From positions 31,756,730-31,820,729 of the forward strand of contig NC_088778.1 in assembly GCF_954871325.1 (NCBI RefSeq): a stretch of 64,000 nt of DNA, given 5' to 3'. The DNA is from Gordionus sp. m RMFG-2023 (Eukaryota; Nematomorpha; Gordioida; Chordodea; Parachordodidae). Below are positions 57,148 through 64,000 of this stretch, in pieces. Every line of letters starts with the position of its first letter. Position 1 is the stretch's first letter. Under the pieces are notes generated by a model. The model ran no database searches, had not been told where the DNA came from, and saw only the letters and a list, made by a program, of their open reading frames with translations. Both the position numbers and the translations under genes were made by a program.

Positions 57148-58653
57148 TAGAGAACTGCACGGGCTGTCCGTAGCCCGACCCGACCCGTCGGGTTGGGTTG
57201 TAAAAGCTGTCCGACCCGAAAACCAGACCCGAAAATAAAATATTAATATCTTAAATAGTCAGTATAATTTATAATATTAATTATAAAATCATATTATTTA
57301 ATATTTATCACATTTTAGGATTAAAATGTCAATCATATTAACATGTCATGTCATTATTAATTATTTTTAATAAACCTAACAACCGGATACCAAACAATTT
57401 TATCACTAAATTGTGTGTTTCCCGTGAATTACAAGATAAGACATATTTTATGTAGTAAAGATAAGTTTTATTCATTATTTATTATTTATCGCCTATACAT
57501 TGTCTTTTTTAACATTTGTTTTAAAAAATTTCCATATAAAATTTAAGATTGGGATTTGATTCAGAGGAACTTATTTCTATAATTTAAATTTCATTACCAT
57601 ATGTTAATCATCCTAGAAATTAAAAAAATATTATATAAAATTGGTAATGATATTCTAAGTTACATTTATATATAAAATATAATCTTTACTTATTTCGTTT
57701 TGTTATTATTTTTTTATCTATCTACCTTAATATGAGTTGTAAATTTTTCAGCTAATTTTGGTTGTCAATATTTTAAAATATGGCAGAAAAAAATTAGGAA
57801 ATTAATACAAAATTCTCAAAGAAAATAAGATGTATACTGTGATATGTAAAATTTAAAACATGAATATTAAAAAGAATCTGTATCTATATCTTTTGTCAAG
57901 AAAATGAAAAAGATACAAAATTCTTTTCAGAATTAAGGATCTTAGATACAGATATTAGTATCTTATTAAAAATGTCAAAATATACTGAGTACTAGGGCTG
58001 GGAACCAATAGTAAAAACCCAATATTAACAAAATATTGTATTGGTATTGGGTGTAAAATATTGGTATTGGTTTAAACAATATTTTCTATTTCTTGTATTG
58101 GTATTGCTATCGGTATTGGTTTATATTGGTAATACTAACTATTGGTTTATATTGATATTGGTTTAAATTTAAATTACTAATTAAAAAAATAGAAATAGTG
58201 ATAATAAAACCCTTAATTTCTAATTTTAAATAAACATGGGGAAAAAAAATAATGATACCATAAAATCAGGGCTAAGAACCAACTCTCAAAATTTTACTGA
58301 ATTCAAATTCTTTTTTTAAACTAGGAATTTATTAGGTGATGTGAATATAAAAAATTTTGATTTAATCATGTATTTTTTGTATCAACAATAATAAACGTAT
58401 TGATTTTGAATATCTTGAATAGATTATGGCCGTCAAATAAACTTTTATTTAAGATGGCTGAACTGAATAAATACACATAAATTTTTTTTTGGTTATTATA
58501 ATATTAAAACTTAAATTGCAAAATTTTATTCGGGTTGGGCTCGAGTCGGGTCGGGTTGGACTAAAAAATGTGCGCTCGGGCTCGGGTCTGGCTCGGACAA
58601 AAAAATTTTAAATTCGGGCTCGGGTTGCGAAAAAATTACTTTGCAGTTCTCTA
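57148..58653. mobile_element. 1.5-kb hAT-type element with TAGAGAACTGCA ends
   Basis: Terminal repeats TAGAGAACTGCACGGGC and TTTGCAGTTCTCTA, flanked by perfect 8-bp ACTACAAC (57140-57147 and 58654-58661). GC-rich subterminal repeats (CCCGACCCGACCC at left, GGGTCGGGTTGG at right); AT-rich middle with no open frame, so non-autonomous. A second repeat rich in GGTATTGG (about 57992-58160) lies inside. Confidence 0.85.
57992..58160. repeat. Nested GGTATTGG-rich repeat
   Basis: Opens TAGGGCTGGGAACCAATAG, then at least eight TATTGGTATTGG-type words. The start looks like a hAT terminus, but the other end was not found. Confidence 0.4.
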
Positions 58654-58861
58654 ACTACAACACTCTCCGGCCGGATCTTATATTAATATATTAAACTTTT
58701 TCAATTGAAACTGGCAAACTATGAACAATTAGTCTGAATTTCATCCTTTGTCATTTATTATGTAACAAATAATAATAGTAAAACAATAACAAGACATTTC
58801 TATAGATAATGATTTTCTTAATCTGAAATATTTGTCCATTTATAACAATATTAAATATTTT

Positions 58862-60399
58862 CGATTACTGATATAAAAATGTTTTACGTTTCAGGAATTA
58901 ACAAGTGAGAAAAAAGATTAATTAGTTCATATACTGCCTCAATTGATAATGGTTTTAAACAATTTAATTCTTAGCATAAAACTAATAATATTGTGTTACC
59001 ATTTTAGACAATGTTATAGAAAATGGAATAAGGAAAAATTAGTAGGCCCAACCAAATCAATAATTCTTGAAGAAGAGAATATATGCCGCTAATCCAAATC
59101 ATAAAACTATATGTTGGTTAGAGCTTCCTTCTTATATATCATTAAGAAAGATAAATAAGTAATCGAGAAAATTATTGTGATATATAAAATTTCTAAAAGA
59201 TTATCTTCCATTTTTATTGGTATAGAAACGACTAGACAGTTGACCATTATTTCTCATCTAAATTATGCTATCAAATGCTCTCAGCAGCAGAATAAACTTA
59301 AATTATAATAGCCACACAAATAACAGATGCTGGCTAATTTGCTGTCACAGCCACGACACTTACTGTGTAGACTCATATCAGAATTTTTTTTAGATAAATT
59401 GATAAAACTAAAACACTAAAAATCTTTAGAAGAAGTAATTATATATTGAAGCCTTGAATTATTTACACGGTAAGGATGCCATATTAGAAATGAATTATTT
59501 AGTAACTCTAAAATAAGCACTAGAGTAATATAATGAAAGCAATTAAGATTTTATATATTATTGTCGCAACACCTCTAGTTGGAATATTATTTCGTTAAAT
59601 AATATTCGTTTATAATAATATCAAAATATTAACGTATTAAAAATTTAACTCAGAACTGAAGGAATTAAAAGCTTTCTTAAAAACAATTAAAAAAAGAAAA
59701 GGAAAAAAAGATATCTAATAAAGATTACATCCATTGTGGGATGAATAATATATAATGTTTAATTTTTAATAATATATTTTTATTAAATAATAAATATATG
59801 ACGTTAAAGAATTGAATGCAAAATTGTTTCTTATATTTATTATCAAAAGCATTGATTAGTAAAGTTTATTAAAATATTAACTGTAAAATATATTGTAACT
59901 TTCAAATATATCTGTTAAAGTGGCATTTTACCTAATATTTTGTAACCTAATATATATAATAGAAAATTATCAACTATATTTCTTATACTTGATTGGACTT
60001 TGGAAATAAGGAAGTGGCATGGTAATTAAATTTATAAATAGATTAGTGATGTTGAACAACTTGGATAATTACAATATTAAATTTGTTAATTTTCTATTTT
60101 ATTTAATTAACGTTGTAAAATAAATAAAAAAAATCAACCAAGCTTCAACTGTTAATGCTAAATTGATATTTAGACATTATAATTGATATTCCAGCTTTAA
60201 AACAGAATTTTATTGTGCAAGCTGACATAGTGAAAATATAAAGCATATGTATTAATCTAATATAATAATTAAAATAGCACTCATATAATAAAAATTTATA
60301 TAGTCTTATTAATTTTTAAATTTATAAAATCAGATCTATATATAATACTAAATAGAATTTTTAAAGAAATCATTCAGATCAAAAAAAATTATTTTTAGT
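58862..60399. other. AT-rich stretch with no clear feature
   Basis: Around 58995-59110 a weakly protein-like reading (NVIENGIRK, VGPTKSIILEEEN) hints at a decayed DNA-transposon helix-turn-helix region, too damaged to name. The rest shows nothing. Confidence 0.3.
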
Positions 60400-60494
60400 T
60401 CAGGGGGATATTAGTGATCAATTGCTTCAGGGGGCTATTCAAATTTTTCAGGGGGCTCGAGGCCCTACGCCTCCCAGCCCTAGTGACGCCACTG
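60400..60494. repeat. Right end of a hAT-like element
   Basis: TTCAGGGGGCTCGAGGCCCT then CAGCCCTAGTGACGCCACTG, the reverse of a CAGTGGCGTCACTAGGGC terminus that is widespread in animal hAT elements. The left end was not found. Confidence 0.45.
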
Positions 60495-60874
60495 AGGGTT
60501 TCCCATTTAAAAAAGGAAATGTCACGATCTAGAACGGAAAATGTGGGTTCAAAAGGGAAAAAGTCTTATCACAAAGGTGAAAGGTTCAATCAAAAAGGGA
60601 AAAGTCTCATAAAAAGGGAATTCAATCCAAAAGAGGAAAGTTTTCATTAAGAGGTGTTGTAAATTTGTTGTAGATTTACATTATATTTAATTTTATATAA
60701 TATTGAATGGAATCTAATAATTTATGAATATCGAATATCAACATTATGTCAATCATTCATTTACTCTTAGGAAGAGGGAGTTAATTATTTTTAATACCTT
60801 TATCATGAATAAATTACATATGTGAATTTTAAAATAATGTTAATGCAATATTTCAAGTGTGAATTAGTAATATA

Positions 60875-61206
60875 ATCAATGACATATAATAATCCTAAAC
60901 TGACGATGCATTCTTATTAATGCATTTGAAAGCGTCGTTTAATGCAAATCAGCTAGACCCACCATTTTGATAACCCACATAGTAATTATTCTCATGTTAT
61001 AAATTACTATTAAATTGATAACTTGTTTCCTTATTATCTTGATGATCAGGCAATTCTTTAATATAGTTTGAGTCAGACATAGGAATAAATACCTCTCGTT
61101 TAAAATTGTTAGCATATGGGTAGTCAAAATGGCAACCCCAGCTGTTTTCATTGATGCATACTTTTAATGAATATATCCTCAGCCTTGGTATTGTTATGTC
61201 ATTGAT
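60875..61206. mobile_element. MITE G copy, inverted
   Basis: ATCAATGACATATAATAATC then CTAAACTGACGATGCATTC at left; GGTATTGTTATGTCATTGAT at right. The body is the reverse complement of the 8.5-kb copy (CATTTGAAAGCGTCG near the left). Confidence 0.7.
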
Positions 61207-61631
61207 ATCTATATATATATTCATTCATGGACTTATTGCATTTAATAATAATCTCTAAATGTTATTTATCTTTTTTTTCTACCATTTTTCATTTTATTTA
61301 TACTTATTATTTTGTTGTCATCAATATAATATAAAACCTGGTATAAATTATATGATTTACATATGTAATTAATCGAAATCTACGATACGCATAAAATATT
61401 TGATTGGCATACAATATAATATAAAATATAAAGATAATGTAAATTTGCGACACTTATTTTTATTCTCCTTTATTGTGGCTAAAATTTTGTATAACCTTTT
61501 TTTTAAAAAAAGACGCCTAAAATGTTGTTTAATTTATTTCAACTCTAATAAGAATTAAATTTTCCTAAAGTGGATAAGGTACCAGGTCCGACAGCACTAC
61601 CTGTAAGATATCATGTAGACTCTAATGATAA

Positions 61632-62129
61632 TGTTGTTAAACGGCTTGTTTTGAGCCGATTTTAAAAAATGGCTAACTTAATATTTTAGCCAGAAAAATA
61701 TTGTCCAAGCCTCGAGATTTCGCTATTAGATATTTAGACCTTGTTGAATATGAATCTTTGTTGTATAGCGCAAAATGTTATATGTCGCATTCATTTAACT
61801 AACACAACTCTTTACTTAATGATATAATTTTCTTTATACCAAAATTGATATTAACCTCACTCAATAGTTTTATATAAATTATTTAATAGATATAAATTGA
61901 TATTGTAAACTATATAAAGAAAAAATTAATTGTATTTTTTTTAGTCAAAATAAATTTAATAAATAAAAATTAAAAACTTATCTTTTAGATCTTGTCTAAC
62001 TCCTTGCCAACCTTAACAGACCTTTGGGCTATCTATGAGTAAAATCTTCTGGCTTGCGTAATATTTATCTGGATAAAATATCGAGTTTTTTTTAAAATTA
62101 GCTCAAATGATGTCCTGTTTAACAAAACA
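61632..62129. mobile_element. Foldback MITE F copy split by about 270 bp
   Basis: Left arm TGTTGTTAAACGGCTTG through CCTCGAGATTTCGC at 61632-61745; right arm GAGTAAAATCTTC through TGTCCTGTTTAACAA at about 62010-62129. The AT-rich sequence between is not recognised. Confidence 0.45.
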
Positions 62130-62344
62130 ATCTAATGAGCATCATTTCAAATATGTAAAATTAGGTTTTAAATTTTGAGTTTTTATTTTTAAAAATAAAC
62201 TTTGCGATATTTAAATGCTATAAAAAAAATACCGACTTATGAGCTAAGGTTATCTCCCAAAATATATCCAAATTTTTTTAAACATAATTATAAATAGCAC
62301 TCTGTAACTTTGGTAAGATCATTAAAAAAAATTTGCAATGCTTC

Positions 62345-62666
62345 TCATATAAAGTCATCACGATATCCCAATTTTTTGAGCCTATCACGAAACAACTTCA
62401 AAGCGAAATTGTAAAGTTCTATATCCAGCTGATTATTTTGCACCATTTTCACTAGCGTATCTTCGCTCAGACCGTTGAACCATCTCATAGATTCTCCCAT
62501 CTTGTTTTTCAAACCCTCTTTATCCTTAAATTGTATTCCCAACATTTTCTCGAATAAATAGATGGTTTGTGGAATATATTCCGTGATACCAAACGTTCGA
62601 ATACCGAGTTTCAAATTTATTTTAGCGCTCTCTAGCATCAGATGATTCTTTTGTTCTATTGATAAA
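62345..62666 (-). CDS. HS6ST copy C exon 3 (C-terminal), gene continues beyond the window
   Basis: Acceptor ATTCGCAG, first base again completing Asn of NLSIEQKNHLML. Encodes LESAKINLKLGIRTFGITEY, LFEKMLGIQF, LDIELYNFALKLFRDRL and ends RDDFI. Similar to copy A exon 3 but clearly diverged, so an older paralog. Exons 1 and 2 must lie to the right of 64000; the intron before this exon is over 1.3 kb. Confidence 0.75.
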
Positions 62667-63249
62667 CTGCGAATAATGTATATTTTTTTCAAATTTAAGA
62701 AGTATATCTTATTTATTATAATTATTATGAGATAATGTAGAGCATAATCGTATCATGTAGTCATGACGGCCGGCTGTTAGTACATAAGAGTACAGTTGGA
62801 TCCTGAAAAAAAATTAGCAAATGGTAGAATTTTTTATATCAAAAATTTATAAGTTTGGTTAGGTTAATAGATGGATTTCATTTATTTAACGAATTTTAAG
62901 TCTTTTTTTTTAGTCTATAAGTAGAAAGTTATTCGTTGACATCCAAATATTTTCCTCGTGGGAATTCTTATCGTTTAGATTGTTTATGGAGGGAAAAAAT
63001 TTCCTAAAAATTATAACTCCTAAATTCAAATTGATAAACATAATAATGATAAAATTTATATTTAAGAATTTTACCTTTTATAAATTTTAAGATACAACAA
63101 AAAAATAATTATCTTCAAACTATAATTAATTTTTTTTTCTGAAATAAAATTAATAAAGGTGAAAAATATAAAAATAGAATTTACGAAAAAGGATAAAGGG
63201 TTAAAAAAAAATAAAAACTAGAGAAGGGAAGAGAAGGCATAGGAATAGG
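62667..63249. other. Intron of HS6ST copy C
   Basis: AT-rich; no second exon of the sulfotransferase seen on the - strand. Confidence 0.45.
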
Positions 63250-64000
63250 CATGGAAGAGATAAAACTTAGATAGTTATAGCCAATAGTGGTGGTAGCAAG
63301 TCTTTGTCTTTAGAAAAGGGATTCCTTAGCGTGGTCGGTTTTTTTACCACACCGTTTGCCAAATTCTATAAAAAACATAGAGCTTTGCTACGTAAGATGG
63401 AATGGAGCTGGCGATGAGTATGAATAAGAAAGAGTCTATGGAACTATATTTGGTGATTTTCCGGGATTCTGCGAGAGCGATGGCATCAACATTGTGGTTA
63501 GATGGTGCGTTTGGGTTAATGCAGGTGAAGTCCTAAAGACCCCTTGATCAAGGAATCATGGACATTCCATCAGGACGTTTTCCATAGGTTTTAAAAATGC
63601 CGGTTGGTTCAAGTTTAGATGGAATGCGGCAATGGAGGCAATGTCTACCCTTGCGAACAACGTTGGTTTTGCAGTGTTTACATTAGTACGGTAAAACAAT
63701 TCGCAATTGAGCCGTAGTCCAATAGCAAATCTTAGCTCGTCAGCGGAAAACAATAAATCAAGGGTGTTAGAAAGTATGGCTTCCAGAAACTCGTAACCAA
63801 ATCCTTGGTTCAATTGATGAAAAACTGTGTGATCGTCATCACGAAGGCTCGATTTTAGATAAGAGACGGAGTCTTCGTTGATTGGAATATCCCAGTCTTT
63901 CTGTGAACACGAGGAGGGTCGTGGAGTGTGTTTGGGACAACGGAATTGTCCCAAATGGTCTGGGCCTCAGCTAATAAGGGGTCAGAAAAGTGAGAAAGCT
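63250..64000 (-). mobile_element. LINE fragment with CCHC knuckle and restriction-like endonuclease
   Basis: Leftward. SADELRFAIGLRLNCEL near 63720, then in the next frame C-K-H-C-K-T-N-V-V-R-K-G-R-H-C-L-H-C (about 63680-63630), then GKRPDGMSMIP near 63580 and DFTCINPNAPSN near 63520, then ALAESRKITKYSSIDSF near 63470. CCHC followed by RPD..D is the pattern of restriction-like-endonuclease LINEs such as R2, R4 and NeSL. At least one frameshift and two stops in place of Trp. It runs off the right edge, so the reverse transcriptase would lie beyond it. Inside the intron of HS6ST copy C. Confidence 0.7.

Noticed and set aside
60414-60650. 78-codon basic open frame
   Set aside because: Begins in the terminus of a hAT-like element and continues into a GGGAAAAG-type repetitive run; unlikely to be a gene.

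Overview
The window looks like AT-rich nuclear DNA (by eye well over 70% A+T) from an invertebrate animal. It has small GT-AG introns, long introns full of transposons, and heparan-sulfate 6-O-sulfotransferase (HS6ST) genes, a family tied to animal proteoglycan synthesis. Nothing seen fixes the phylum. No tRNA, rRNA, CRISPR or bacterial operon was found.

Left half, 2.0-27.5 kb, + strand: one very large gene. By reading acceptors, donors and frame I rebuild 19 exons (1959-27071), predicting about 3,300 residues, plus a possible alternative last exon (27196-27491). Every intron I can place is phase 1, so any exon can be skipped or duplicated without losing frame. The product has no signal peptide or membrane segment at its start and looks intrinsically disordered. 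The 3.2-kb exon 10 carries nine lysine-rich amphipathic segments, mostly ending APF plus histidines, and glycine-rich hydrophobic stretches. These resemble in layout, not in proven descent, the K-segments of plant dehydrins. The 3.9-kb exon 19 carries four basic/aromatic patches of MARCKS type. I do not recognise the protein as a named family. It is the best candidate in the window for an undescribed protein.

Right half, 30.4-62.7 kb, - strand: three HS6ST loci. Copy A (exons at 55.8, 53.9 and 45.8 kb) and copy B (33.5 and 31.3 kb) lie in a segmental duplication. Copy C has only its last exon here. A has lost the sequence holding the start codon; B has lost the AG of intron 1 and its whole last exon. 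Insertions present in only one copy give relative ages: a 6.8-kb hAT-type element in intron 2 of A has an intact empty site in B, and a 15-bp minisatellite has grown from 2 to 10 units next to B.

Mobile DNA fills the rest: a broken Ty3/Gypsy LTR retroelement (35.8-43.1 kb), an apurinic-endonuclease- or unknown-type LINE fragment (47.9-49.9 kb), a restriction-like-endonuclease LINE fragment (63.25-64.0 kb), several hAT elements and remains with 8-bp target duplications, GC-rich GGGCCGGG/GGGTTCGG repeats, and at least three MITE or foldback families that recur inside the introns of the large gene and around the HS6ST copies.
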